Assembly (NCBI GenBank): GCA_024336345.1
Contig: JANFOG010000012.1
Coordinates: 868,001-932,000, forward strand
Source: Mariannaea sp. PMI_226
Taxonomy: Eukaryota > Ascomycota > Sordariomycetes > Hypocreales > Nectriaceae
DNA length: 64,000 bases
Reading direction: 5' to 3'
Numbering within the stretch: position 1 is the first letter of the stretch; the number at the start of each line of letters is the position of its first letter. This document shows, piece by piece, positions 23,163-36,514 of this stretch. The position numbers and the translations under genes are program-made. Under the pieces are notes generated by a model. It did not search any database. It saw nothing but the letters and a program-made list of their open reading frames with translations, and was not told the DNA's origin.

Positions 23163-26100
23163 GATACCCATTAAAGCAATCAATTTATTTTAAGGACAAC
23201 TTTGTTCGAGTTTCCTACACCATGCGTACTTGATGGGAACGATTTCGATGACCTGGTACATACGAAGGCGAACCCCACTCCGAGCTGCTTCGGACCGTCG
23301 GCTTCGGGCCGTCGCTCGATGTTGGGTGGAAGTAACGCGAAAGAGCAACACCACACCATCTACTGAAATCCGAAGTGTGTCTTCAAAATCAGCAATGAAA
23401 GAAATTGTAAATTAAAATTCCTATGTGTAAGGACGTCATTCACGTGCTCGGTTCATTCACTGAATCCCTTTCTACTCAATCCGCAACCTCTGGTAGTTGG
23501 ATAATTACATACGCTAACTGGCCTTCACAGTCATGAGAATAGAAGCGACACAACAGGCTTCTTGACCAACAAACCTGGTTAGGCAAGTTGGAGCATATTG
23601 AGATAATACCCGGATCTTTTCCAACAAGCTTGCTTATTGATAAACTGATATTCGTGACGAAGCCCATGTCGGATCTGCTTCTCAGTATCAGTGACACACA
23701 GGCGATGAAGCCGAGTGCAGAGACACACAGCCAAGTCGCAAAGCAGCCTAACATATTCTTCAACAATTCCAAAGCTGGGAACAGGTCGGTCTTCCTAACA
23801 ATTTAATACATTGAATCTCACTGAATCCGACGATCCGAGGGGGCTTTGGCCAGGCAGAGAAGTATTGAGACCCTGCTTGCAAAACGGACCATGGCACCGC
23901 ACATATGGCAGGAGGATGCTGACCTTTCCAAGGTCCTGTAAAACTTGCTCAAGGTACGACAGGAGCTCGTCGACTATTATTGCTCAATCAATCGATTATT
24001 TCGGGAAATTTAGTCTTGTTCTTCAGATTACCACGTTCTGGCATCGCTCATAATACATTGGTGCTGTTCCTGAGCCAAACCGCCAACCACGGGTTTGGAT
24101 GGTTCAAGATCTGGGTGATCCATCGTTTTCACTCACACTAACACGACGGCCACATTGAAAGAGCGGATGGGACCGCCACTTTAAGTCAGACTCTTCATAA
24201 GGTGGCGAACCTCTGGTTTCGCATGCATGACGGCTCATCGCTTCAGGTATCATCGAAATTGTGTGCAATAGGCTGGAATTCCCTTTCCTAATGGACCTCT
24301 AAGCATCATTGTCATTCAAACGTGAGAGAAATTCGGGGCCAAAGAAATGCCTGCAGTAGTCAGTACACAGGCATTGAAGAATTAGGTCTATCGGTGATGG
24401 AAGTAGCTCCGGATCTGAACAAGATTCAGAATCTCGCCGGTTTGTTAGAGCATTGGAGGGCAACTGCTCAATATGCGTGCAGCGTTTAACAAGTGGTATA
24501 TGGACATGGAGAATCCGAGGGTGGAGGGCGGAATGTCGCTGCAGCGACTCGGAGAGCTTGACTACGAGAAAAAGGAATTAAATTGCCCACCGGTTCAGTT
24601 TCGGTGCAGACCATCTGGAGACAGTCGGCGTACCATTTAAATGGATATCCGCAGCGATACGAAGAGGGCTTTTAGTGTAATGAGACAAGATGATGAAACC
24701 GGCCGCCATGCAAAGTCCGAGTGGAGGACACATAGGTATCACAGCATACTCCGTCCTCCGTAGTTATTGCCTACAAAGACAGTAGAGCAATAGCGGCGGT
24801 ACTGTACGTCTAGTGCTCTAAAAAAAAATTGAAGGGTCAAATAAGCCTAGGGAGACCGGGAGAGTGCATCATCTCGTTGTGAGACGTTGCCGAAATGAGG
24901 CCTTGTAAGCCACAATCAAGACCACCGACTCTGCTCGTTGAGATGAAGACTTAATCGAGGCGTCTTCCGAAACATCGCACTGAAGATAAAAAGCAAAGTT
25001 GAATCGCTTCTGTCTAGCAAAAATTTTCCCTTCTAAGGGCCACAGGGAAGAGAGAAATGTGAGCGGAGGCGAGGTGAGATCCATGAGCATCCTGTCGAGA
25101 AGGGACCTTTGTTTACATCCATCGAGGTCATATTGCCATGCCGTTGTTTCGCAAAATGGCCCCCCACTGGCGGGCGAAGGTACCTCGGGGTAAGTACCTG
25201 ATTGGCCCGACAGATGCCGACTGGGTGCAGCACCAATGCACAATGCATGCACATTGCACAATGCAGGTTGCATCACAAAGGCCACCCAACCAATCGCGTA
25301 TTGTGCACGAGGTTTGTTTACTTTCGTTATCCTTGGCCTTTTCGTAGGCCATCGCTGCAGCTAGACGAGTTTGCACGAAGGCAGGCGGGTGGTCAGAAGC
25401 CGAAGACTTGTGACACAACCATTGGGCCGAAAGTAACTTTCTAGGTTGTTGTTGTGATGGTTGCTACGTAGGTCCTTTCGTCAGAACGTTCGTACTATGG
25501 ATAATATTAGTTACTTCCAGAGAATCCATCCTCTTTATCAAGGACCTTAGGGTAGCCCTCTGGACGCTAGCGTACATAGTCATATTCCTGTGCACAATGA
25601 GGCCTTCGCACGCAAAGTACATAGTAGGTAGACCATTGAGCCAATGATGAGGGGATGACGTGGGCAAAGACATGATGGCATGTGTAGCCTTTTCATATCT
25701 TCTTCAATTGGCACCTTGACATCCCTCTCTGCGGGGGCTCGTTGAAGAGAAATTCCTTTTGAAGTTGCTTCGCCCCCCTCCACCAGTGGGGTCGAGGGAA
25801 CAGGTCAGTGTGTTGCAACCGGATGAAGAACCACTTGGTTTGCTGATCTTATAGGGTGGGTTTGTGTTCTATTTCATACATGCACCTGCACCTCACACAA
25901 ACCACCTACTTAGCTACTGTACCTTCTCCAGTACCGTATGTGTGTCCATGTGTCTGTCCGAGATGGTTCGCAAGCGGGATGTTTCTCACTTATGCACATG
26001 CAAGATAAACGAAGACACAAGACAGAGCAGCATGGCAGAAGGAACATCTGCGGGTTCGTGGCCGGTTCTTCGACCCTTTGAATAAGCACAGGCAATTGTG

Positions 26101-27108
26101 CATCTTAAACAAAAGCTCTGCAAGTAGCCTGTAATGCTGGACATTATTTTGTGACGATAAAACGTCGGATAAAATAGAATAAATGAAAACACATTTTCGG
26201 CAAGGGTGGGCAGAATAGAATTTGATTTTTGGTGAGGAACAAAAATACAGAAGGGAGAGCCCCAAGACCAGAAAGGCCTGAAATCAGACGAGATCACACT
26301 TAACTGTCATTGGCATCCCAGACACTTTGGCGCCCGAGTGATTCGATTCCTTGGCTGAGTCCAATGGATGTTGGCAACGATATCCCTGGGGGTTCCAGGT
26401 TCAGTGGGAAATATAGTAGCCCTGGAGGCCAGCGACCGAGCTGCTCAGCACCCGGCTCCAGTGGGTCGCCGCGTGCGACAGCGGGGTAACAACGCTGAAA
26501 CACGGGCCCTTATGGGCTGCCGTCGCCCTGCATCCAGGCAAGACCCATGGATGCCAGGTTGGTGCACCGACGGTTGCTATGACAACACGGCCGTTATCCC
26601 TTCCCGCCAAATACATAGAAAGAAGGAACGTCGTGCATCCAAGCGCCCATACAGCCCTGTCCTGCCGTGAATACCTACACTGCCTTACTTCACGCTCAAG
26701 TGCTGTCTCGGCCTTCTTCCTTTTTCCTTTCAGCTTCACAGTCACTCTCTCTCCCCTTCACGCTCACTCTCTCTCTCTCTCTTCAAACCACATACCCTTT
26801 GGTGGACGCTCACCTAGGATGCCCTGTCCGCCGACGACTACTGCTACCACTCGATGACCTCCTGGGAGAGAAAGTAAACAAACTCCAACCGCACCGAAAT
26901 CTACCTAACTATTCACGATTGCACTCGAAAACGGCCACCTCTTACCCCACGCACCTTTACCCAAACTCTGTCAGAGCAACCCCTCGCTCAATACATCGTC
27001 ACTCGTTGTATTGATTGAATATATCCTCGTTGCTCTTACCCGGCAAACGCCGCCGTTGTATATACCACATCACATTCATTTGCACCATCCTCCTTCGACA
27101 TTCTAGCC
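23163..27108. other. long intergenic region, no gene seen
   Basis: About 3.9 kb between the zinc-cluster regulator and ASE1, both on the plus strand. Open frames here (for example 23476-23772 and 24869-25285, minus) show no domain or conserved composition. A direct repeat near 25237 and a CT-rich run near 26755-26785 are the only structures noted. The last 500 bases, with pyrimidine-rich tracts, fit the ASE1 promoter and leader. Confidence 0.5.
25237..25265. repeat. direct repeat of TGCACAATGCA
   Basis: Two exact copies of TGCACAATGCA (25237-25247 and 25255-25265) are separated by 7 bases that include a TGCATGCA palindrome (overlapping copy 1) and an inverted partial copy (TGCACATTGCA). The compact mix of direct and inverted motif looks like a dimeric protein-binding site, but no binding protein can be named. 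Confidence 0.4.
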
Positions 27109-29534
27109 ATGGATACGAGTTATTTGGCCCAGCAGGTCAACAATAGCATTGGCCAGCTTCACGGCCTATTTGATGAGATTGGCGTCCCTGATCATGAGCG
27201 TGAAGCTCGTGAGGAGGAGGTAAGTTTCGGACCAATACCAACACAATATAGGGATATCTCGCTCACGCATTTTACTCTCTACAGCTTTTTGCTGCTCTCT
27301 CTGAAGCTCTCAACACTCAGGTCCGACTAGTAACCCAAGAGAAGAAGGAAATGATCGATGAGGCCAGGAAGATCATTACAATTATCCGGCAAATGGAATC
27401 ATCCCTTGAAGATCCTAAATCTCGCAGAGACTTCCAGGAGGAGGACCAACTTAGCATTACATACCCATTGGTTCGATGCTTGCAGTCTCTGAAGGAGAAG
27501 CACGGCCAGATCAGCCGGCTTCACAAGGAACGCTTCGAACAAGTCAGGAGTGCGTTGCCTGCTTTCTCCTATCCCAAACCGCCAGATGCCAACTAACATA
27601 TTCGCAGAGCTTGTTGATGCCCTTAAATCTTACTCTTCCCATCTGGAGCCTACATTTGTGCAGATTCCCTTGCCTCCTACCGGTCCGAATCAGTCCATTC
27701 CTCCCAATTTTGACTTGTCCCCCTCATATGTCGACAAACTTGATAGCGAGTTCACGCGCGTGTATGAAGAGTACACCCGACGCATAGCTACGGTTCAAAC
27801 GCTCGCCGACCAGATCATCGGACTGTGGGCTGAGCTTGGAGTTCCTCAGGCGCAACAGGACGGTGCTATCGTCAAGTATTACCGAGACGCTCCTGAGCAG
27901 CTTGGACTCCACGAAGAGGACATTTCCCGTCTTCGAACCAAGCGAGACAGGCTCTCTGATGAGAAAAAGAGTAGGGAGAAGCGACTAAAAGATCTGAAGA
28001 CTGCCGTTGAGGCGCTCTGGATAAAGCTTGGTGTGGATGAAGGAGAGACTAAAACCTTCCTCAACCAAAATCGTGGCTGTGGCATTCGTCAGATTAACGA
28101 GTTTCAAGATGAGTTGGTACGTCTGAACGAATTGAAGCGCCAGAACCTCCACCTCTTTGTTGAAGATACTCGTCTCAAGCTTCAGGAACTCTGGGATTCC
28201 CTGTATTTCTCAGAGGATGAGATGCTTGAATTCACTCCAGCCTTCTCCGATGTATATAGTGATGCGCTTCTGGAAGCTCATGAGCGTGAAGTCGCAAGAC
28301 TCGAGACGCTAAGGGAGCAACGGGCTCCCACTCTGGTTCTTGTTGACAGGCACAAGAGCCTAATTAAGGAGCGTGATGATCTCGCTACCTCAAGCCAGGA
28401 TGCCTCGAGATTGATGGCTCGAGGTCAAAAGGGAGAGAAGCGCGATCCCGGCAAGCTCCTCCGCGAGGAAAAGATGCGCAAACGTATTGCCAAGGAACTG
28501 CCCAAGGTAACTGCTGAACTACGCAAAGTATTGAACAAGTGGGAAGATGAGTATGGTCGACCATTCCTCGTCTTTGGCGAGCGATACCTGGACGAAATTG
28601 ACGCAGCGGATGGCACCAAGAAGAATGTGCCCCCAGCCCGATCCAAGACACCAGCTGGAGGACCTATTTCTATGAAGGCCGCTGTAAGCAAGGCGGTCCC
28701 TGCCAAGTCAGTTCCTCCCCGCTCTATGACCAAGACGCCAACGACCGGTGCTGTTCCCAGCAAACGACCCCAGCCTCCTCAAGCAACTTCCAACACCAAA
28801 GGAAGCCCGAGTAGAAGCCCATCTCGAATCCCCGCGCGTGTTCCCCTTTCCAACTTGAAGCATGGAAACAATTCACCCGAACGACCCCGGCCAGAGTCAC
28901 GCGCCGAGAGCATTCGTCAAGGTGGCCCCTTGATGCGCGCTCCCCCTCCTAAGATGCGAGACTTGGTTCGGGTCCCTGAGTTTGACGCGCCGGCAAACCC
29001 ATACAAGTCGATGGGTCTAGGATCAAGCATCGTCCGACATGTCGAGCCTGAAGATGTCTATGATGACCGATCACGTACCACTTGCTCTAACTCCAACTCA
29101 AATTCAGACATGTCTCACAACACGCACAACAGCTACAGTGAAGAGAGCTATGATGAGCACTACGATGAGCAGTACGATGACCAATATGGAACTGTCCGCT
29201 CCATAAGCAGAGCTACCACCACGCACCACCTCCTCCGCGGCAGATTTCCGGCACATCTCACTCATCCGTCGGCATCTCTGGGTCAGAGAACTGGGAAACG
29301 TACGATGATAACAGCGAGCCTGAACCAGATGCCTCAGATGCCTACTATGCCAAGCTGCGTGCTGCACGTGGCAAGCGATTTAGTCCCGAGCAGGGCCACA
29401 GACCGACGAGCAGCCAATCTAAGCGAGCTAGGGGCATCCCTCCTTCGGCTTCATATGGTGGACCTGTCATGATTGACCAAGATGGCAACCGCATCATCTC
29501 GGGGAGTGAGTGGACTGACGAAGATGCCTACTAA
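27109..29534 (+). CDS. ASE1: ASE1/PRC1/MAP65 microtubule-bundling protein (C-terminal frame disturbed)
   Basis: Crosslinks antiparallel microtubules in the spindle midzone. Exons 27109-27219, 27285-27549 and 27608 onward (introns 65 and 58 nt, donors GTAAGT and GTGCGT). Long helical coiled-coil rods dominate residues 1-420 (LFDEIGVPDHERE, WAELGVPQAQQDG, WIKLGVDEGETK are the spectrin-like MAP65 repeats). The microtubule-binding region follows (LLREEKMRKRIAKELPK; FLVFGERYLDEI). A Pro/Ser/Lys-rich tail follows. Up to about 29200 frame 1 is clearly coding (YDEHYDEQYDDQYG). Beyond 29211 the sensible reading (APPPPRQISG, GSENWETYDDN, SGSEWTDEDAY then TAA at 29532-29534) is in another frame. Frame 1 itself runs on to 29472 with non-conserved composition. 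Either one base is missing near 29200 or a 41-nt intron (29172-29212) is spliced. The coordinate end assumes the conserved tail. Confidence 0.85.
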
Positions 29535-32500
29535 ACACGGAAGGCCACGCTTTTACACGATTTTGATGGTACATACGGGCTTCTTTTCTCGTTGCGACGA
29601 TGACGGACTCACGCAAGCTTTTTTTTGATAATGATGCAGGGCATCTCCCACTGATAGGCCCTTGTGTGAAAGAATCACGACTAGCGAACACGTTCCTACA
29701 ACGACACATTATTTCTTGGCGTACCAAGGCTCGCGCTCTCGCACGTTCATCGACACGGCCTACGTTCACTCACTTTTTCAGCGCCTCTTGGTTGCTCTTT
29801 ATTTCACGGTTCTTCATCGCAGCGTACTGCGAGACTTATCTTCTATTTCATATTATGGTTTGGGCCGATGCCGAAAAGATCCCTTGTATTTTGGTTTGAG
29901 AACACAGCTCTCGCGTGCATATTTTCTTTTTATTGTTGTTTCTTGGTTCTTTTTCTTTTCTATCGTCCATGGAATTCTGCCTACTTGGATTTCCCTCTGG
30001 TTTTGTGGAAAAGCCCTAGGATAATGGGAGCTGGAGGAGGGAAAGGGTGACATGGCAAGGAGGTATCAGGGCCCGGAGTGCTTTGCCGACCTGGCGTTTT
30101 GAGAGATTTTGGTATTTGATTCCGGCGTTTTAATGTACATACGGATGGAGGTAGAGAGACGTCCTCGGATAGGGTCATCAACGACGCCGTTTTCCTTGTT
30201 TTCATCCGATTATTTCTTGATGATTCTTGTGACTTGTTTTGAATATTCTCAGTGTCGTTGACACCTGCGATTCCCGGTATAGTTCTTGGGGATTACAGCA
30301 AGAGACGAGAAGCATGAGAAGTGATCTTGACACGTCCAGTATCTTTATTACCTCATTGTAATATTTCAACATTTGGGTGTATCTCTCATTGCGAACGCCA
30401 CCTACGAAAGTTTGCGTTGGCAACGTCGACAAAAAAAGAGTGTAGGCTCCTCTGGAAATTTATGCTGTTCAAAGCTGGTATGGAGACGCCAAGGGGATGA
30501 AGAGGAATGGCAATTTCGCGTTTTCTGTATCAACAAAACTACCAAAGTTCACGGGTACTACTCTGTGATCCGGAGGGAAAGAAGCCCAGCAACCTGCAAT
30601 TGGCCCTCGTGGCTTCACGGATAGAGAAGAGAGGAACGGATCCTCTCCGAGTTTTATTGCTAGTGGCGGATGACAGATACGCGTGCCTTTTGTGCAACAT
30701 GCAAACGAGGGAGTTGATGTGATGTATCATCCATAGAAACTTTTTTTTGCACCGAGTACGCTGGATGGCCGACTACGGATTCTTTTTTGCTACCCGGTAG
30801 CTTCCTGTGGATTGGTTATCCTGGCTTGCCTGTTTCCTTTCATTTTCCTTTTCTCTTTTTTTCTGTTCCACTTGTGATGACCAGTCTGGTCAGTAGATAC
30901 GAGAACCTGTCCGTTTTAGGCAATTTGATAGCACGACCCTTATTGTTTCTGCTTCTATCTCAACTTCGGCTTTTCCCCAGAGGGGTCCGGCTATTCTTCT
31001 TCTTCTTGCTGCTTGTTTTACCTTCAGGTGAAGCAAAAATAGCACGCGCCTGTGAAGAAGACGAAGAAGGATGGGGCTGGACCAGGGGGGTAGGGGGAGC
31101 TTAGCTGTGTGTGTTCAGCCTGCCGAGACCCGACTTGAGAAATCCCTGTTGTGCGGTATTGGTGGTTGTGCAGCTTCACTCTGCAGACCGAAAGGGGACA
31201 GAATCGGGAACTGTTCAAGCCCGTTTTTTAATTTTATTTTCTTCCGCGACATTTGATCAACTAGCTACCTCCTTGAGGGTACCCTTTCTGCTCTCGTCGG
31301 GACCAGCCAGCCCAGGTTCGATTGCTGGGAGCGCCACAACTGGGCGTTGGCGCAGGGAGGGGGGGAAGTGGGAAATACAACATCGGGTACCTTAGGGTAT
31401 GCTACAGTAGTAATGGTAATAAAAAGAGAGACGCCTTTCTTTGTGCTACTCTTTTTGAGTGCCACATAAGTCTTTAGCTGTTCAAGTATTATACCTACAA
31501 GCACTGCAAGGTACAGATTAGAGCGGCATTGGTCACCACCTTTGGGAAGCTAGCGATTGGACCGATGTTTCGTTGGCCCAAGGCATGGACCATTTGGTGG
31601 ACAGGGTATTGACATACTATGTAGTGTGTCTGTCTCCCAATTTACATGGGCTCTCTTACTTACTTTTCAATGGCTGATCGTATATTGGACAGAGTTGCGG
31701 AGAGTGTTTTTCTTTTTCTCTTCTTGGCGACACGCCGATAACCGACCATGGCTCGTGAGCCTTGCGTTTCGTCCTCCCGGTGGAGTAAAATCACCAATAT
31801 ATTACATACTTACTTACGTACAGTATTTGATTTTTGTTCTGAAGGTAGGTATAGGCATATATATTGACATGTATTGATGTACTGGGATAGATCAATAATA
31901 TCTTTGACCATTATACTATTATACACCGATGAGTCGTGTACAAACAGCAACGCGTTGCTTCACTGAATCATCATACGATTGAGTCAAGAATGCTCACATC
32001 AGCCCATGTTACCGTAGCTTTCTATCCAAGAGCGCTACACAGAACTCCGTGCATTACCTGTCAATAGCCAATGGCTCCTATTGACTAGTCGCAACTGCTA
32101 TTATTACCATCTCCCCATGCACAATGGTCTGGAGTCCTGTACCCGAATTTGCTGGCCCTGTTCTACCGGGCCTTTTCCTCCTGTCTTCACCCTGGCTTGA
32201 CCCGGATAGGTATCGTCGGCTTGATGGAAAAGAAACAGGCTGCGCTTTGGAAGACCATAGCGCTGCTCGCTTTGACGACGTCTCCATTTTATTCCGCGCT
32301 AATGTAAGGTACGGGAAAGCCAGAGCTGAGGCTGAGCCAATGAAAAGAATGTATGTAGTGCTGTCGTTTCTGTGCGCAGGGCCATCGTTCACCACATGGA
32401 CCGGTGACGGGTGTTTGGGCGAGCGGTAGGTGTGGTCAGCCACAAAAGAGCGAAAGCGGGATGGGATGAGTTCCATGGCCAGCTTCATGTTCCGGTGGGA

Positions 32501-34595
32501 GCGGGGAGGGAACTGGCGGTAGTACAGTACAGGCTGGTTCTGTTTTCTTCCTTTTTTTTTTTTTGGTCCCCTTCTCATTCCTCTAGCCTTTCCGTTTCTT
32601 CACTTTTGATGGTCCCATGGCCGAAGTGCCTGCATACTCAGGACAGGCAGGGTGCGTTCAGAGACATGACATGGCCACACCTGTTTATGTTGCTAGTGCC
32701 CATTGAGCGGGTCACTCGCACAATGCATTTCCCAGAGTCTCTGGAAATGGAAAAGAGAAATAGGCCTAGGTCACGTTCCCTGAGACCTATATATCACGAG
32801 AATGTGATTGATGCATGTGTATATATACAGAACGCGATTCGTGCATACCCTCCTCCCCTGCCCCCTTTGGGAACCGGAGACACCCGATGAAAATGAAATT
32901 CTGGCAACTCTTTTCTTTGTTTTGTCTCGTTCAATTTGAAATACTGACCACATGAGATGCGGGCTGGCATCTTCACTTGACTGAGTAAGGGACTGCACTG
33001 TCCAACAGTAAGGCCGAGCTGGGACACAAAGGGAAACCCAGCCGGTGCGGTGCATGTTCATCCCACCCCGCTTGGATCGGAGGCTGGACCGGGCTGAGAC
33101 ACCCCAAGCTGTGATTATTGGTCGCCTACCTAATTAATCTGCACCTATTATTCAATATGTACGTGCATTGTTGTATGGCACGAGGCCAGAATATTGATCT
33201 TCACCGGGAGTAGCCGTGATAAATATGGGTTCAGCCAAGAAACCTGTCAATGGGCTTGGACAACTTCCAACAGGCGCTCTTTCAGGCCATGATTGCAGTT
33301 CATATCAGTGAGCATCTTCTGTGATCATCTCTGTGATAATAATAGCTCATCAATGAATAAATAATTACATCCAAGGACAGGACATCAAGGGTCTTTTCGT
33401 CCTCCACTTACCATGTAGCAATTGCCGTCACCGTATCCTCGATGCTACGCAGTCGGTTACGCGCACAGCACGGAACTAATTCCTCGCATCAATTCCAGGG
33501 GCGATGCGGAAACGCACATCCTTCTGCCATCATTGGCGCCCACGGTCCCGGGTTGGGCCTTGAGGAGGGGACCACAGTTGGAAAGCGTGCCAATGGGGGG
33601 TTAAACGATCAGCGAAGAAAACGTTCATGTCTCAATTCATTTCACGTCGTGGCGGCAGCAGTTTTTTTTTTTTCTTTCTTGGGGGGATCGTCTACAGATA
33701 TTCTACCAACAAAACATAAGCTAGAAACAAATCAATTGAAAGAAATCTCTTTTTCCTCCTTCTCTCCTATTCTCTAAAGATAAACTAATTCCTTCAGTTG
33801 ACTAGATCAGGGCAAGGGGGGGATGCAGGAGACCATGCACGCAAACCTGACCCAGCTCTGATGGACCCTTCAGCCTCCACCAGGGGTCTCAGCTCGTAGA
33901 CGACCGTTCTAGATGGTGTTGACGCATTGCTCTCTCCTAACGACCCCCCCTAGCTAAGAGGTCGCTCGTGATGGCCGTGACTAGTCCAACTAACACCGTC
34001 TTCACCACGAAATCCCCGACGTTAGCGTCAACAACTGGGGGTGAAAGGGGTGTGTATGTGTGTTAGTGTCTGCGTGTGTTTGTTTCTTCATTCAGGCTTC
34101 TCGGCCACGCCTTTCAGGGTTCCCATTCCGTGGCTCCGAGATGTATTGACAACCGGGCTGGCTGTTTTACTTCCAGGTCAGCCCAGTTGCCATCCTTCTA
34201 GTTGGCCAGCCTTCCATCAGGCAAACCCAGGGTCTATTATCTATATATCAACCCACGGTAGGCCCTCACTTTCTCAGTCTTCTCCCTCCCCTTCATCTTT
34301 TTTTTTTCCTTCTCTAGCTTCTTCTACTGAGGTCTCAGTAACCTAAGTGAGGCCATACCCACATTCCTTTCTTCTTGGATACGGCTCTTCTCATCGTCGT
34401 CTTCCCTTCTTTGAACTACATTCTCTAATTCATTCCTGACATTCATTGTCCGACTACATCGTCCTTTATACACAATTACTCTCTCGCTCCTAGTCTTTTT
34501 ATCAACTCAGTTTTCTTTCTTACTTTCTTTCTCCTCCCCAAGAGTTGGAGCTATACATTTACGAATAACAACACTCTTTCTACTACTCATCAACC
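29535..34595. other. very long intergenic region, no gene seen
   Basis: About 5.1 kb between ASE1 and the peroxidase gene, the largest gap in the window. Both strands hold only short open frames rich in Phe/Leu/Ser or Arg that come from pyrimidine-rich DNA. T-runs, CT-runs and GGTACCT-like motifs recur. The final 350 bases (TATA-like CTATATATC near 34240 followed by a long CT-rich leader) fit the peroxidase promoter. A non-coding RNA cannot be excluded. Confidence 0.5.
34236..34595 (+). promoter_or_regulatory. putative TATA and CT-rich leader of the peroxidase gene
   Basis: CTATATATCAACCC (about 34238-34252) precedes some 340 bases of CT-rich sequence (for example 34265-34330 and 34380-34530) running to CATCAACC directly before ATG 34596. 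CT-rich tracts downstream of TATA mark transcription start zones in highly expressed filamentous fungal genes. Confidence 0.45.
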
Positions 34596-35976
34596 ATGAA
34601 GTTTAACTCCCTTTTCATAGCCGCCCTTGCGGCCGTTGGCACTGATGCCCGTCCTAAGATGGACCAGAAGCTCCAGGAGCTTACCGAGCGAAGCTACAAC
34701 TACGACACCTTCAACTCCCACCAGCTCCTCGGCGACCTCCGCACTCTTCAGCAGAGCAAGCTCTCCACATCCGGCAGTGATATCAAGAGCATCCTGCTTG
34801 GCAAGGGCAACCCTCAGGGCCGCGACGTGTACAGAAATGTCCCCAGCCGTGACTCGCGACGTTGCCGTCAGGACACCTGCTGCGTGTGGAAGTACATCTC
34901 GGACGAGCTTGCGGAGCTGTTCAAGGGAGACTCTGGCCGTTGCTCCAAGTGGGCTCGGTTCGCCATCCGCATGGGCTTTCACGACGCTGCCACATGGACT
35001 CTCGCCAATAACAAGGCTGGCGGTGGTGCGGACGGTTCCATCATCTTGGCCGGCGAGCTCACGCGTTCTGAGAACAAGGGCTTGGAAGATATGGGAGTCA
35101 AGTACCAGGCCGTGTACAAGAAGTACCATGACGACCTCGGTTTCGAGGCAGTCACCTACGCCGACTTGATCCAGATGGGTGCCAGCATCGCCACTGTCGT
35201 CTGCCCTCTCGGCCCCCGTATCCGCTCGTGGGTTGGCCGTCCCGACAGCAGCAACCCATCGCCACACAACCTGCTCCCCGATGTCTGGTCCGACGCCGAC
35301 ACTCTGCTCCGACTCTTCATGGACAAGACCATTGGCCCAGACGGGCTCATCGCACTCCTCGGCGCCCACACCACCTCGCAGCAGAACTTTGTCAACCAGA
35401 CCCGCGCTGGTGACCCTCAGGACAGCACCCCTGGTGTCTGGGATGTTCTGTACTACCAGCAGACACTCGGCCTTGTCTCCACCCCTCCGCGTGTCTACAT
35501 GTTCCAGAGCGATATCAACTTGTCCAAGCATCGCCGTACCGCCCCTACCTTCAAGGCCTTTGCCTCCCAGGGTGGCCAAAGCCGCTGGAATGATGTAAGT
35601 GTTGCCACATAGTCTTTGTTCTTAGTTCACCCCTTCCCCCCTGTCTCGCATCGTCTCCGAACAGAAAAGTATTCTTGTCACTAACATTTATCCTCTCCCT
35701 CTGTAGGATTATGCCCGCGAGTACATCCGCCTGAGCCTCCTCGGCGTTAACAGCATCAACAAACTCACCGAGTGCACCAAGGTGCTCCCCCAGCCGTGGA
35801 GCAAGGGCACCAACTGGGGCGACCAGGGTCGCCTGAACAAGTGGCTCAACAGCAACGATTACTCCTCGAAGTCCAAGTCCGTCTCGTGGGAAGTCGAGAA
35901 CGGCAACTCCATCTCAACTCCCTCGGACAAGATTCCTGGGTACTCCCACGGCAAGGCCCCCAAGCATTATCACTAG
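34596..35976 (+). CDS. secreted class II (ligninase-type) heme peroxidase
   Basis: Two exons, 34596-35594 and 35707-35976 (intron 35595-35706, donor GTAAGT, acceptor GTAG), 422 residues. The N-terminus has a short signal peptide (hydrophobic FIAALAAVGTDA, residues about 6-18). Plant-type peroxidase motifs: distal Arg125 and His129 in RMGFHDAATW, the Ca/heme loop GGGADGSIILAGEL, and proximal His258 in LIALLGAHTTSQQ. A Cys-rich segment lies near residues 90-116. Haem peroxidases of this family oxidise phenolics or aromatics with H2O2; ascomycete members are less studied than basidiomycete ligninases. The long, CT-rich upstream region suggests strong regulated expression. Substrate range unknown. 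A 329-residue antisense open frame across exon 1 is a codon-bias shadow. Confidence 0.9.
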
Positions 35977-36514
35977 TTGGAATGCCCGCAACGCCCAAAA
36001 AAAAACATTAAAATATATATACATGCATAATTTCTAATGGCGCTCCTTATTTCTTATTTTTAAACATGTATATCTCTCACTGCAGCACGGCATACTTCAG
36101 GTGGGCGGGGTGGAGATTTCGTTTTCACGACATGTCATACGTGTCTCTGAATAATACGGAGGATCAGGACGAGATGGGTTTTCCGAGGCCTGTGGCGTGG
36201 AATGGCGTTCTTGCCGAGCTGATTGGGATTCATTTTTTTATAACAACTATACCACACTACATGAGACCATTTCGTACATGGCATTACTGCATACAGCATA
36301 ATCTACTATCTTAATATATCTTACTGAGGGGGGTCTGTCTCATACTGTTGGCTTAGTGCCTTTTTGACGGTGCTTGATATGAGTTTGTGCCCAGCCTACT
36401 TCAGCTTCATCTACCATTTTCTTTTTTTTTTGTCCAACTATAAATGAGGGTTTCTTCTGCAATAGCAAATTCTATCATGAACAATGTCTAAATGCCATTG
36501 ATTCTAATGTGTCA
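35977..36514. other. convergent 3' flanks, no gene seen
   Basis: About 540 AT-rich bases between the peroxidase gene (plus) and the histidine phosphatase gene (minus), with A/T runs such as AAAATATATATAC near 36010. Presumably the two 3' UTRs. Confidence 0.55.

Noticed and set aside
31300..31335. tRNA-like T-arm (GGTTCGATTGCTGG)
   Set aside because: The loop would be 9 nt, and no D-arm, anticodon arm or acceptor stem could be formed around it.
34590..35579. 329-residue open frame antisense to the peroxidase
   Set aside because: Arises from strong codon bias of the real gene on the other strand; no domain in the translation.
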